Shown here in pieces: positions 35,897 through 45,195 of a stretch of 64,000 nucleotides of DNA. A program made the position numbers and the translations under genes. The stretch is from OLB9 sp041392785 (GTDB lineage Bacteria > Bacteroidota > Bacteroidia > Chitinophagales > Saprospiraceae): assembly GCA_041392785.1 (NCBI GenBank), contig JAWKLK010000004.1, positions 124,001-188,000 on the forward strand, given 5' to 3'. The first letter of the stretch is position 1, and each line of letters begins with the position of its first letter. The notes beneath the pieces were generated by a model. It was not told the DNA's origin and ran no database searches. It saw only the letters and a program-made list of their open reading frames with translations.

Positions 35897-37648
35897 TTAA
35901 ACAGAAATTTCTGCAAACTGTTTTTCGTATAAATCTGCATAATGCCCATCTTTTTTCTCTAATAACTCATTATGGGTTCCTTGCTCTATTATTTTACCTT
36001 CAGACATAACCAAAATTTGATCTGAATGGATGATTGTAGACAGTCTATGTGCTATTATAATAGATGTGCGTTTTTCAATCAATTTTTCTATGGCATGCTG
36101 TATAATTTCTTCACTTTCTGAGTCTATAGATGAGGTTGCCTCATCCAAAATCAAGATGTCTGGGTCAAAAACCAATGCCCTAACAAAAGAAATCAATTGC
36201 CTTTGACCTACAGAAAGATTTGCCCCTCTTTCTGAAACTTTAGAAAGATAACCATTCGGCAATTGCATTATGAATTGATGTGCTCCAATCATTTGTGAAG
36301 CGTGGAGTACCTGTTCTGTTGTGATAGTTTCGTCTCTCAGAGTGATATTTTCTATTACAGTACCATCAAACAAAAAGACATCTTGAAGTACTACAGCAAT
36401 TCTTCTTCTTAGGGAATGCAATTTGTAATCTTTTATATTTATGTCATCTATTTTTATAGAACCATGGTCAATATCATAAAATCGGTTGAGAAGACTTATA
36501 ATAGTTGTTTTACCAGAACCTGTACTTCCTATGAGTGCAAATGTTTGAGCTGGTTTGACATGAAAACTCACATCATTCAATACATTTATTTTTTCATCAT
36601 ACGCAAAAATAACATTCTCAAATTTGACATCTCCAATTAATCTATCCTTATCCATTTTTCCATTATCCTGAATATGATCTGATTTTTCAAGCAGTTTAAA
36701 AACCCTTTCAGCCGCCACCAAACCCATTTGCAAAGTATTGAATTTATCCGCCATAAATCTGATAGGTCTGAACATCAGATTCAAATATAATGGAAATGCA
36801 ACTAAAGCACCAAATGTCACTTTGTCTTGTAAATATCCCTTAGCACCAAGCCAAATCATCAATGCTAAACTCACAGCGGAAACAAGTTCAACTACTGGAA
36901 AGAATACAGCATAATAAAAAACGGAATCTAAATTTGCAGAGGTATACTCCCAATTGATTTTTTTGAAAGCAGCTTGTTCTCTTTTCTCAGCATTAAAAAT
37001 TTGTACCACTTTCATTCCAGATATTCTCTCCTGTAGAAAAGCATTCATATTTGCTATTTGATTACGCACTTTTTGATAGGAAACTTTTACTTTTTCTTTG
37101 AATATATAGCTTGCTAATATCATAAAGGGCATAGTTATAAACACAATCAATGTCAGTCTCCAACTGGTATAAATCATAACACAAATTACAGCAACGAGCG
37201 TAAAAATATCTGCGATAATTGTTATGACACCTTGTGCAAAAACATTATTTATTGCTTCTATATCATTTATTGTTCTTGTAGTAGATGTACCTATGGGTGT
37301 GGTGTCAAAATACTTGAGTTTTACATGTGTGATATGTCGGAAAACCCTAATTCTCATCTCTTTTATTACGGATTGACCCAAAAGGGATGTAATGTAAATG
37401 AATGCATACTTCATTACAACATTCACTATAAGCACCACAATAAAAATACCGGCCATGTGCCATAATGTCTCCTTTTTGCCCTGAATAATATTGATATCCA
37501 CTATTTTTTGGACAATAAATGGCTGGGCAATAGAAAATGGAGTAATAAGGACTGCCAATACTAAGGAGGCAATCAATAGATTTTTAAATGGCATAGCGGA
37601 TGCCATGACTTTCTTAAAAATATTCCAATCAGATGTTTTCTGTTTCAT
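35897..37648 (-). CDS. ABC exporter, fused membrane and ATPase domains (MsbA/MDR type)
   Basis: The half-transporter of about 583 residues has six membrane helices in the first about 310 residues and then an ATPase domain. Walker A is IGSTGSGKTT, the Q-loop VLQDVFLFDG, the signature LSVGQRQLISFVRAL, Walker B ILILDEATSSID and the H-loop AHRLSTI. It exports a lipid, peptide or drug; the substrate is not readable. The frame can start at TTG 37663 or ATG 37657, but ATG 37648 (MKQKTSDW) is the most natural start. It is likely first in an operon with crp and the helicase. Confidence 0.87.
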   Translation of the reverse strand: MKQKTSDWNIFKKVMASAMPFKNLLIASLVLAVLITPFSIAQPFIVQKIVDINIIQGKKETLWHMAGIFIVVLIVNVVMKYAFIYITSLLGQSVIKEMRIRVFRHITHVKLKYFDTTPIGTSTTRTINDIEAINNVFAQGVITIIADIFTLVAVICVMIYTSWRLTLIVFITMPFMILASYIFKEKVKVSYQKVRNQIANMNAFLQERISGMKVVQIFNAEKREQAAFKKINWEYTSANLDSVFYYAVFFPVVELVSAVSLALMIWLGAKGYLQDKVTFGALVAFPLYLNLMFRPIRFMADKFNTLQMGLVAAERVFKLLEKSDHIQDNGKMDKDRLIGDVKFENVIFAYDEKINVLNDVSFHVKPAQTFALIGSTGSGKTTIISLLNRFYDIDHGSIKIDDINIKDYKLHSLRRRIAVVLQDVFLFDGTVIENITLRDETITTEQVLHASQMIGAHQFIMQLPNGYLSKVSERGANLSVGQRQLISFVRALVFDPDILILDEATSSIDSESEEIIQHAIEKLIEKRTSIIIAHRLSTIIHSDQILVMSEGKIIEQGTHNELLEKKDGHYADLYEKQFAEISV

Positions 37649-37782
37649 GACAATCATTAACAAGTCTCAGGAACTTAAGTTTGGTTGGTGAAAAATTAGT
37701 TATAATATAAAATCTGAACGATTATTGATTATGGTTCCGTAAGTTTATCGTGGGAAGCCTTATATTTACGTGTTTATTAAAA

Positions 37783-38958
37783 ATGAAGAGGTTTAAAGAA
37801 ATGTCAAATTGGAAAATAGGTATTATCGGTTCAGGAGCAATGGGTGCAGGTATCGCACAAGTAGCTGCCATGGCTGGTCATGAAGTAAAAGTCTTTGATA
37901 ATAATCATTTAGCTCAATCAAGAGCATTGCAAGACATCAATATCAGCCTTGGAAAGTTTGTAGAGAAAGGTAAAATTTCGCCTGAAGATCATGTCAGGAT
38001 TGCAGGAAACATCTTTATGGTTTCAAAAATGACATCACTGGCAGATTGTGAGTTAATAATAGAAGCTATAGTTGAGGATTTCAAAATCAAGAAATCAGTA
38101 TTTGAGACCTTGGAGCGTGAGATATATCCTTCCACCATCTTGGCTTCAAATACATCATCTCTATCTATCACTTCATTGGCATCGACACTGGAACACCCAG
38201 ATAGATTTTTGGGAATTCATTTTTTTAATCCTCCAGCATTAATGAAATTGGTTGAAGTTATACCTGCTTTACAGACTAAATCTGACTATATTTCATCTGT
38301 GACTGATTTAATAAGCAACTGGGGAAAAAGAGTGGTTTTGGCGAAAGACACTCCTGGATTCATAGTCAATAAAGTGGCTAGGCCTTTTTATAGTGAGGCT
38401 CTTCGAATGGTGCAGGAAGGCATTGCTACGCCAATTCAGATAGATAAGGCGATGGAAAAAGAAGGATTTAAAATGGGCCCATTTGCCCTTATGGATTTCA
38501 TCGGACATGATGTGAATTACAAAGTGACTGAATCAGTATGGGAGGGATTTTATTTTGACACGAAATATACACCTTCACTTTTACAAAAAAAATTGGTTGA
38601 AGCGGGATATCTTGGAAAAAAATCTGGAAAAGGATTTTATGATTATCCAAAACAAATTGATTCAACAGAAGTGTCTGTTTCACTTCAAAAGTACATTTTT
38701 AATAGAATAATTTCGATGTTGATCAATGAAGCAGCAGATACTGTGTATTTGGGTTATGTCACTGAAGAGGATGTAGAGATAGCTATGATCATGGGAACAA
38801 ACTATCCTAAAGGGTTATTGCAATGGGGCAGAGACTTAGGATTGGATAAGATTGTAGGCACATTGGATCAATTGTATCAAGAATATCATGAAGATAGATA
38901 TAGAGTATCTCCATTTTTAAGATCAGGATTGGTAAAACCTAAGAGATATGTAGTTTAA
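37783..38958 (+). CDS. 3-hydroxyacyl-CoA dehydrogenase (PaaH/Hbd type)
   Basis: The enzyme oxidises 3-hydroxyacyl-CoA to 3-oxoacyl-CoA with NAD. The N-terminal Rossmann site is IGIIGSGAMGAGIAQVAAMAG, with catalytic H and E in FLGIHFFNPPALMKLVEV. There are two copies of the C-terminal helical domain (about 200-300 and about 315-390), the PaaH arrangement for phenylacetate or fatty-acid breakdown. The open frame reaches GTG 37750, but a near -7 sequence (TATATTTA, 37761-37768) lies inside that extension. I use ATG 37783; ATG 37801 (MSNWKIG) is equally possible. Confidence 0.87.
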   Translation: MKRFKEMSNWKIGIIGSGAMGAGIAQVAAMAGHEVKVFDNNHLAQSRALQDINISLGKFVEKGKISPEDHVRIAGNIFMVSKMTSLADCELIIEAIVEDFKIKKSVFETLEREIYPSTILASNTSSLSITSLASTLEHPDRFLGIHFFNPPALMKLVEVIPALQTKSDYISSVTDLISNWGKRVVLAKDTPGFIVNKVARPFYSEALRMVQEGIATPIQIDKAMEKEGFKMGPFALMDFIGHDVNYKVTESVWEGFYFDTKYTPSLLQKKLVEAGYLGKKSGKGFYDYPKQIDSTEVSVSLQKYIFNRIISMLINEAADTVYLGYVTEEDVEIAMIMGTNYPKGLLQWGRDLGLDKIVGTLDQLYQEYHEDRYRVSPFLRSGLVKPKRYVV

Positions 38959-39013
38959 ATACAATAAAATTCTACTTTTTTACATTTTATATTTTACATC
39001 CAAAATCTGCATT

Positions 39014-41341
39014 ATGCCAAAACTTAACTTCTTGAATAAATGGGGTATGATTTATCTTCTAGCATTATTAATATGTTATAATGGTGAAGGTCAATCAGAT
39101 TTGCCTATTGGCGAATGGAAGTCGTTTTTGTCCTATAAAGAGGGTCTCTGGGTTACACAATCCAATTCAAAAATATATTATGCTTCTTCTGTTGGTATGT
39201 TTACGATATCCAAACAAAACATTGAAGATGTTACTTTTTATTCACGTGAAAATGGACTTTCTGAAGTATCAATAAATACTTTGTACTATGACAAATTCAA
39301 TGATCAAGTCCTTATAGCTTATAATAACAGTAATGTCGACTTTTTTACAAATGATGGGGTCATTAATCTACCTTTCATTCATACCAGTACTTCAATTCCA
39401 GGATCAAAAAATATCCATGATGTCTATTTTATTAATGAAAATGAAGGGCTTATGGCTACAGACTTTGGTATTTTGGGCATCCATCCAAGGCGCCATGAAT
39501 TTTCATTTACAGCATTTACTGGTCAAACTATTTACTCATGTATAGCTGATGCATCCAAGTATTATGTAGGCGGAGAGCTTGGAATTTATTCAATAAACCG
39601 TCTAGGCACCAATCCTTCAGACTTCTCCAGCTGGGAGAAATTGTCTCCGCACAGCATCAAGGACAAATGCACATTTCTCAAATCATTTAATGGCATTATT
39701 TATTTTCTTTTTGAAAATACGGTTTATTCTTTAGATGAATCAGGAAATGCTCAAATTGTCTTCAAAGTAAAAAATGCTTCGGATGAAATCTTGTTTTTGA
39801 ATACATCAAATGAGCATTTGATGATTGGTGTAAGATCTGATAATTTCAAAAGCTTGGTGTATCTTATGGATACCAATGGAAATATAACCACAGCTGGTGA
39901 AAATTGTATCAACCTTGTCAAATATGCTGTGCAAGACGAATTAGGAAGATTTTGGTGGGCTGACCAATGGGATCCTATTAAAATGTCATCAAGTGCAGTT
40001 GGAGATTGCCAACAAATTCGGTTCAATGTACCATTTACCAATCTTGTTGGGGATATTGATTTCGAAAATGAAACAGCTTATTTTTCGTCTCTGGGAATCA
40101 CGGAGAGCTTTCACCCTAGTAATACGCGAGGTGGTTTTTATACCTTGGAAGGCGGATTATGGACCAATTTGAATGAAAATAACACTCAAATATTTAGGGA
40201 TAAAGATTTTCAAAGTCTTCACACTCTGGCAGCAGATCCAAGGAGTGATAAGTTGTATCTGGGATCATATTATAATGGATTGATTGAGTATGATGTAGTC
40301 ACAAAAGAAGCCACGCATTGGAATAAAGACAATAGTATTTTGCAAGAGGCACAGGGAGATAATGCTAGGACAAGGGTTTCTTATATAAAATTTGATGATG
40401 ATGAAAACTTATGGATATCCAATTACCTTGCGAATAAGCCATTAGTAGTTAAAACTAAAAATGATGGATGGTATGCATATCAAGTAACTTCATCTACTAC
40501 ACTTGGAGACATAGTGATAGATCAAGCTGGAAATAAATGGATAGCGGTTTTGGGTGTAGGTGGTGGACTACTTGTCTTCAATGAAAATAACACATTTGAC
40601 AATCTTACAGATGATGATATACGATATATCACAAAAAATAATTCAGAAATTACAGGAAATAAAGTCAATTGTTTAGTCGTGGATTTAGATGGAAGCGTTT
40701 GGATTGGCACTGATGAAGGTCCTGTTGTTTTTGACTGCGGTGATCCGTTTGATATAGCATGTAGAGGAACTACAAGAAAAGTCGAAGTAGAAGGCATTCC
40801 GGCTCCATTGTTGAAAGCCGAGGATATACTGGCCATAGAAGTGGATGGAGCCAATAGAAAATGGTTTGGCACCCGAAATGGAATTTTCGTCCAGTCTCCA
40901 GACGGCACAACTCAGGTAGCAAAGTATGATAAACAAAATTCACCATTGATTGATAATAAAGTGACTATACTACGATATAATCCTTCAAGTGGAGATATGT
41001 ATGTGGTCACCGATCTAGGTATCCAAGCAATCAAAACAGAAACAACAGGAAGTAAAAAGAACTTCAAATCCAGTGTAATAGCCTATCCAAATCCAGTCAG
41101 ACCCGACTATTCTGGCCCAATTGCCATCAAAGGATTAGTGAGGGATGCCAATGTAAAAATTACGGATATTAATGGTCGCCTTGTGTATGAGACCAAAGCA
41201 CTTGGAGGACAAGCCATCTGGGATGGCAATGACTATAATGGCGATCAAGTAGCTACAGGTGTTTACCTTGTCTTTGCTGCCAACGAAAATATATCACTTG
41301 AGAATATGGCAGCCGTAGCCAAGATTGCTGTAGTGAGGTAG
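39014..41341 (+). CDS. porZ: PorZ-type T9SS protein with two-component-regulator-like propellers
   Basis: The 775-residue exported protein starts with a signal peptide (to about residue 26), then the PorZ beginning (PIGEWKSFLSYKEG, YYASSVGMFTISK, YYDKFNDQVLIAYNNSNVD). Two beta-propeller regions fill the middle, with blades such as LVVDLDGSVWIGTDEG and KWFGTRNGIF. The last about 80 residues are a T9SS sorting domain with YPNPVRP, KITDINGRLVYE and DGNDYNGDQVATGVYLV. PorZ is part of the surface attachment complex that delivers anionic LPS for type IX secreted proteins. The symbol is by resemblance; other T9SS genes are not in the window. Confidence 0.82.
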   Translation: MPKLNFLNKWGMIYLLALLICYNGEGQSDLPIGEWKSFLSYKEGLWVTQSNSKIYYASSVGMFTISKQNIEDVTFYSRENGLSEVSINTLYYDKFNDQVLIAYNNSNVDFFTNDGVINLPFIHTSTSIPGSKNIHDVYFINENEGLMATDFGILGIHPRRHEFSFTAFTGQTIYSCIADASKYYVGGELGIYSINRLGTNPSDFSSWEKLSPHSIKDKCTFLKSFNGIIYFLFENTVYSLDESGNAQIVFKVKNASDEILFLNTSNEHLMIGVRSDNFKSLVYLMDTNGNITTAGENCINLVKYAVQDELGRFWWADQWDPIKMSSSAVGDCQQIRFNVPFTNLVGDIDFENETAYFSSLGITESFHPSNTRGGFYTLEGGLWTNLNENNTQIFRDKDFQSLHTLAADPRSDKLYLGSYYNGLIEYDVVTKEATHWNKDNSILQEAQGDNARTRVSYIKFDDDENLWISNYLANKPLVVKTKNDGWYAYQVTSSTTLGDIVIDQAGNKWIAVLGVGGGLLVFNENNTFDNLTDDDIRYITKNNSEITGNKVNCLVVDLDGSVWIGTDEGPVVFDCGDPFDIACRGTTRKVEVEGIPAPLLKAEDILAIEVDGANRKWFGTRNGIFVQSPDGTTQVAKYDKQNSPLIDNKVTILRYNPSSGDMYVVTDLGIQAIKTETTGSKKNFKSSVIAYPNPVRPDYSGPIAIKGLVRDANVKITDINGRLVYETKALGGQAIWDGNDYNGDQVATGVYLVFAANENISLENMAAVAKIAVVR

Positions 41342-41405
41342 AAAAGACGGCCTCCTTTAATTATAATTTAATTAATTTGTATATTTTTATATCGTAAAGT
41401 TGATA

Positions 41406-42587
41406 ATGCTGTTTTCTTCTCCTAATATCTACCTAGACAACAATGCCACAACACCTCTTGACCCAAGGGTATTGGATGCTATGATGCCATACTTCACATC
41501 TGAGTTTGCTAATGCAAGCAGTACTCACCAATTTGGCGTGAAGGCTTATGATGCGGTAAAGGAAGCAAGAAAACAAGTGAGTAGCTTGATTGGTGCAGAA
41601 ACCAATGAAATAATATTTACTTCAGGAGCTACAGAAGCTATAAATCTGGCAATAAAAGGTGTCGCTGATGGATATGGACAAAAAGGCAAACACATCATTA
41701 CGGCAACAACCGAACATAGTGCTGTATTAGATACATGCAAATTTCTCGAGACAAAAGGCTTTGAAGTTACTTATCTTCCTGTACAAAATGATGGCTTGAT
41801 TGATCTTCAAGTTTTAAGAGATGCCATGAGAGATGATATAATTTTGGTGAGTATCATGATGGTCAATAATGAAACAGGTGTCATCCAACCTATAAAAGAG
41901 ATTGCAGAAATAGCACATAGTAGGAATGCATTGTTTATGACTGATGGTACTCAGGCAGTGGGAAAGATGGTAGTGAATGTAGATGAGTTAAGCATTGATT
42001 TAATGGCATTTAGTGGTCATAAGATTTATGGTCCAAAGGGCGTTGGGGCTTTATATGTCAGGCAGAGAATCAATAGAGTGAAGATACCAGCATTAATACA
42101 TGGTGGTGGTCACGAACGTGGTATGCGTAGTGGCACTCTAAATGTACCTGGTATCATTGGCTTGGGTGCTGCTTGTAAATATGCACAAAAAGAAATGAAA
42201 GACAATGAAATCAAAATCAAATCCTTGAGAGACCAACTGGAAGCTGAACTACTTAAGATTCCGGAAACATTTGTAGTCGGAAATACAATTAATAGATTGT
42301 ATAACGTGACCAATATCTGTTTCAAAGGTGTGGATAGTGATGCATTGATCATGGGGCTAAGTAATCCGGAAGATGATACACCTTTGATTGCTGTAAGTAA
42401 TGGAAGTGCCTGTACTTCTGCATCTATTGAACCATCGCATGTTTTATTGGCTTTGGGTTTGTGTGAAGGAGATGCTTATTGCTGTATAAGGTTTTCTTTT
42501 GGGAAAGAGAATAATTTGTGGGAATTGAAAGTTGTTACGGAATCTCTAAACTTTATTGGAATAAATCTCAAAACTTTAATTCATTAA
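41406..42587 (+). CDS. Cysteine desulfurase, NifS/IscS/DndA family
   Basis: This PLP enzyme (about 393 residues) takes sulfur from cysteine as an enzyme-bound persulfide. It begins IYLDNNATTPLDP, has TSGATEAINLAIKG, the PLP lysine K206 in FSGHKIYGPKG, HGGGHERGMRSGT and the persulfide cysteine C336 in NGSACTSASIEPSHVL. Length and the CTSASIEPSHVL loop fit both housekeeping IscS-like and DndA proteins. No IscU, IscA or SUF gene is next to it; the nearest cluster is the convergent dnd operon, so it may supply sulfur to DndC. The TTG at 41400 is an alternative start, but ATG 41406 is simpler. Confidence 0.85.
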   Translation: MLFSSPNIYLDNNATTPLDPRVLDAMMPYFTSEFANASSTHQFGVKAYDAVKEARKQVSSLIGAETNEIIFTSGATEAINLAIKGVADGYGQKGKHIITATTEHSAVLDTCKFLETKGFEVTYLPVQNDGLIDLQVLRDAMRDDIILVSIMMVNNETGVIQPIKEIAEIAHSRNALFMTDGTQAVGKMVVNVDELSIDLMAFSGHKIYGPKGVGALYVRQRINRVKIPALIHGGGHERGMRSGTLNVPGIIGLGAACKYAQKEMKDNEIKIKSLRDQLEAELLKIPETFVVGNTINRLYNVTNICFKGVDSDALIMGLSNPEDDTPLIAVSNGSACTSASIEPSHVLLALGLCEGDAYCCIRFSFGKENNLWELKVVTESLNFIGINLKTLIH

Positions 42588-42664
42588 TTAATCATTTTTA
42601 ATAAAATATTTCAAAGTTTATGAGGTATATTTTCAATGATTATAAAATTGAATATTTTTGATTA

Positions 42665-42709
42665 AAAGAAATGGATGATAAATTAGATTTATAAACCATC
42701 CATTTCTTT
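42665..42709. terminator. Bidirectional hairpin terminator
   Basis: A perfect 13-base inverted repeat (AAAGAAATGGATG, 42665-42677; CATCCATTTCTTT, 42697-42709) is extended by an inner 6-base stem (ATAAAT/ATTTAT) with a 4-base bulge and a TAG loop. It lies between convergent genes (cysteine desulfurase and the XRE regulator) and ends in a T-rich arm on both strands. It marks the left edge of the dnd region. Confidence 0.65.
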
Positions 42710-42714
42710 AGTAT

Positions 42715-42999
42715 TTATATTATAGCCATAACTAAATCATTTACTGTGTTTTTAATATTATTAATAATTGTTCTTTTATCTTCAGGAATTTTATTAATAT
42801 CCATCGAAACCAGTAGTAAAATTGGAAGAGGTATCTCCAAGTTATCACTAATTCTACTAAGTTGATTTAAATTTGGTTGCCTCTTGCCATTTTCGATCTT
42901 AGACAAAACAGTTACTGGAATATTCGATGACAATGCTAGTTCCATTTGCTTTATACCTTTTTCATTTCTCCATTTAGAAATAACATCTCCAATTTCCAT
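42715..42999 (-). CDS. XRE-family helix-turn-helix regulator
   Basis: The 94-residue protein is little more than one XRE/Cro HTH domain: IGDVISKWRNEKGIKQMELALSS, then VTVLSKIENGKRQPN as turn and recognition helix, and LSRISDNLEIPLPILL. A short C-terminal tail could help dimerisation. Such small regulators usually control their own or neighbouring genes. It lies at the downstream end of the dnd region, 243 bases after the 64-aa gene, in an AT-rich stretch without another credible gene. The palindrome at 43473-43490 is a possible binding site. Confidence 0.78.
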   Translation of the reverse strand: MEIGDVISKWRNEKGIKQMELALSSNIPVTVLSKIENGKRQPNLNQLSRISDNLEIPLPILLLVSMDINKIPEDKRTIINNIKNTVNDLVMAII

Positions 43000-43241
43000 A
43001 ACTTTTGTGATTTGGGTTTGTATAAAACATTATATGTGAAAATATCTTTATTATTAACCCACATCTTTAATTTATAAAGAATATTTTTAATAAGATTTTG
43101 AGTTGAGTTTGAAATAAAATTGATTATGTAAATAATCAATGAATAGAAGATTAAAACATCTTTTGTCTTAATCTTTGCAAAAAGATTTAAAAAGATTTTG
43201 GTTCTCATGATTTTAAAATTTAAAGATTATAAAATAAAAAA

Positions 43242-43436
43242 TTAATTACTAAAAGACAATATTGTTTTGCATATTTCTGCTAATTCATCCCAATCAATAT
43301 CCTCTTGGCTGGATACTTTTGACTCAAATAGTTCAATGTGATTTAATAGTCTTTCTAACTTTTCTTGATCTTTAGTTAATTGGATTAATTCTTGGAATTG
43401 TCTACGTAAAGTTTGTAAAAGATCAGTCATACTCAT
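43242..43436 (-). CDS. Small acidic helical protein, 64 aa
   Basis: I do not recognise this protein. From ATG 43436 it is MSMTDLLQTLRRQF followed by Glu/Lys/Leu-rich amphipathic helix and an acidic EDIDWDELAEIC segment. It is probably all-helical with coiled-coil character and no membrane segment. The frame extends to ATG 43472, but that codon touches a palindromic promoter-like site, so 43436 (or 43430) is preferred. It lies between the DndB-family gene and the XRE regulator and may belong to their control. Coding status is moderately supported by sequence character and start context. Confidence 0.5.
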   Translation of the reverse strand: MSMTDLLQTLRRQFQELIQLTKDQEKLERLLNHIELFESKVSSQEDIDWDELAEICKTILSFSN

Positions 43437-43472
43437 TTGGTTTGAATGTATCAATATACAAAAATAGAACAT

Positions 43473-43490
43473 CTTGACAAATATGTCAAG
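43473..43490 (-). promoter_or_regulatory. Palindromic operator-like site overlapping a promoter
   Basis: CTTGACA-AATA-TGTCAAG is a perfect 7-base inverted repeat with a 4-base centre, typical for a small HTH dimer. On the minus strand it contains CATATTTG (43485-43478), a 7/8 match to the TAnnTTTG -7 box of the 64-aa gene. A repressor bound here would block that promoter. No good -33 element is seen at 19-21 bases. Confidence 0.5.
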
Positions 43491-43590
43491 TATTGTTAAT
43501 CCAAAGTTAATAAAAATAACATTTTTTTAACATATTATGGCGATTCTGGAAACAAAAGCAGAGTCTAATGATTTAAATGTGGTTTCAATA

Positions 43591-45195
43591 TTAGTCTAGA
43601 TCAAGTAAATCATTATTTTTGACATTATCGTACCAACCTAGTCTATTAAAGTTTTCACCATAATCAACTAAGTTGCTCAGTACAATATTTTTTGAATTAA
43701 TATCATTCTTTTCATCATTTACAAAATTAACATCATCTGGCATATTGTTAATGAGTGTTTCATTAAATAGCTCAATTAACTTTTCAATTAGATCTTTAAA
43801 ATTTTGAAAAATAACAGGTTCTTCATAATTATCATTAATAAATAGACTTACACTTTTTGAATCATAGTTCCAAATGGCTGTTTCTAAAGCAAACATTACT
43901 GCATTTTCAGCTTCCTCTTCTCCAATTTTATATTCATTTTGCCGACCTGAATTTTTTCCATCAATAAGCAAATTATATATTTCTCTATCATTAATTCTAA
44001 TTTTTGCAAAATCAACAAGGCCCATACTTAATGAAATACACTTTTTTATCCTACTTCTACCTATACCAGACGCTTGAAAAAACTTATCACTGAAGTTAAT
44101 ACTACTTGCCATATTAATATAATCATCAAAATTTATTTTTGAAGGATTTAAATGCTTTTCTTTGTTGAGTATCAGTTTCAATATATCAAAAGAAGCTTGA
44201 ACACCAACAGTTTTAGTTATATAAGAATTTTCAGATTTCTTAGACCAAAGAATTTGACTTATAGCTTTAAAATAATTTAATACTGTATTATAAATTTCAA
44301 GATCATTATTATTCAAGTAAAATGACCTTAATGGCGAATAATCCTTTTCATCTCTAATTAAATCACGAGATCTTCCTGTAAAGAAATTCTTTGCCTTTAA
44401 CATTAAGATTCTGTCTCTTTTAGGGTTAGAAGATAATAATGCACAAATCCCATCTACTACTGTAGCTGTAGAAATATACCAATCACTAGTATTTCCATCA
44501 AAGAGAATATCACCATTCAAAGCTGCAACTTTTATATGGTTATAGAAGGGAGAACTATTTTCATTATCCACATTCAATTTTCTCGTTAAAAATACAGATA
44601 GTTTTTCTGGGCTCCATGCCTTTGAATCTTCGTCATCTACATTATATCCAAATTGTTCCAATGCTAAACTACGATCAACTTTCTTTTGATTGGAATTTAT
44701 TGTTGCAAATAAATAAGCTTGATATGAATTAGTCAAATCGAAATAAATAGAACACAACAATTCTGTCTTTTCTAAAATACTTGCATCAGAAATTTCTTTA
44801 AAAGCACCTAATCGGTGTTGGCCATCAATAATTGCAGCTAATTTTAATTTTTTAGGTATTATTAGCTTAAACTGACCTGATTTGTCTTGCTCAATTCGCC
44901 ACCTTTCTTCATAGTCCTTTAATATATTACCCGCTTCAGTAAAGTTTGCAGCTAAAATAATGGAATTCGGAAAAGCCATCTCGGGTGTTTCAATATACTT
45001 ACCAATTTCCTTAAGCCTTTTATCATCTTTTTGTCGTTGACCTCCGACAAGCTTTCCTGATTTATCAATATATTTTAAAGGCTCAGTAAATGTTATTTCC
45101 AATAAATCTTTAACTGGGATAGATGCGGCATAAAAGTCTCCTAAAGGTTGACTAACCTTTAAAACTAAAAGTTCTTTAAAATTTCTATTATCCAT
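43591..45195 (-). CDS. DGQHR-domain protein, DndB family, long form
   Basis: The 534-residue protein contains the DGQHR motif at 124-128 (AIIDGQHRLGAF), preceded by the family's N-terminal block (GGQRQKDDKRLKEIGKYI) and followed by YLFATINSNQKKVDRS. These are the features of the DndB/DGQHR ParB-like family. DndB of canonical systems (about 360 residues) acts as a repressor of the dnd operon. This one is about 170 residues longer and ends in an Asn/Asp-rich tail. It sits last in the dnd operon instead of first; its start overlaps the membrane protein gene by 8 bases. Assignment to the superfamily is firm; being a true DndB is inferred from context. Confidence 0.75.
   Translation of the reverse strand: MDNRNFKELLVLKVSQPLGDFYAASIPVKDLLEITFTEPLKYIDKSGKLVGGQRQKDDKRLKEIGKYIETPEMAFPNSIILAANFTEAGNILKDYEERWRIEQDKSGQFKLIIPKKLKLAAIIDGQHRLGAFKEISDASILEKTELLCSIYFDLTNSYQAYLFATINSNQKKVDRSLALEQFGYNVDDEDSKAWSPEKLSVFLTRKLNVDNENSSPFYNHIKVAALNGDILFDGNTSDWYISTATVVDGICALLSSNPKRDRILMLKAKNFFTGRSRDLIRDEKDYSPLRSFYLNNNDLEIYNTVLNYFKAISQILWSKKSENSYITKTVGVQASFDILKLILNKEKHLNPSKINFDDYINMASSINFSDKFFQASGIGRSRIKKCISLSMGLVDFAKIRINDREIYNLLIDGKNSGRQNEYKIGEEEAENAVMFALETAIWNYDSKSVSLFINDNYEEPVIFQNFKDLIEKLIELFNETLINNMPDDVNFVNDEKNDINSKNIVLSNLVDYGENFNRLGWYDNVKNNDLLDLD

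Noticed and set aside
42951..43208. An 85-codon minus-strand frame between the 64-aa gene and the XRE regulator
   Set aside because: It overlaps the XRE gene by 49 bases in another frame, is driven by AT-rich codons (Ile, Asn, Lys, Phe), and shows no family features.
43491..43590. Repeated GTTAAT units in the gap between the DndB-family gene and the palindrome
   Set aside because: Two short AT-rich copies are expected by chance in this composition; no regular spacing.
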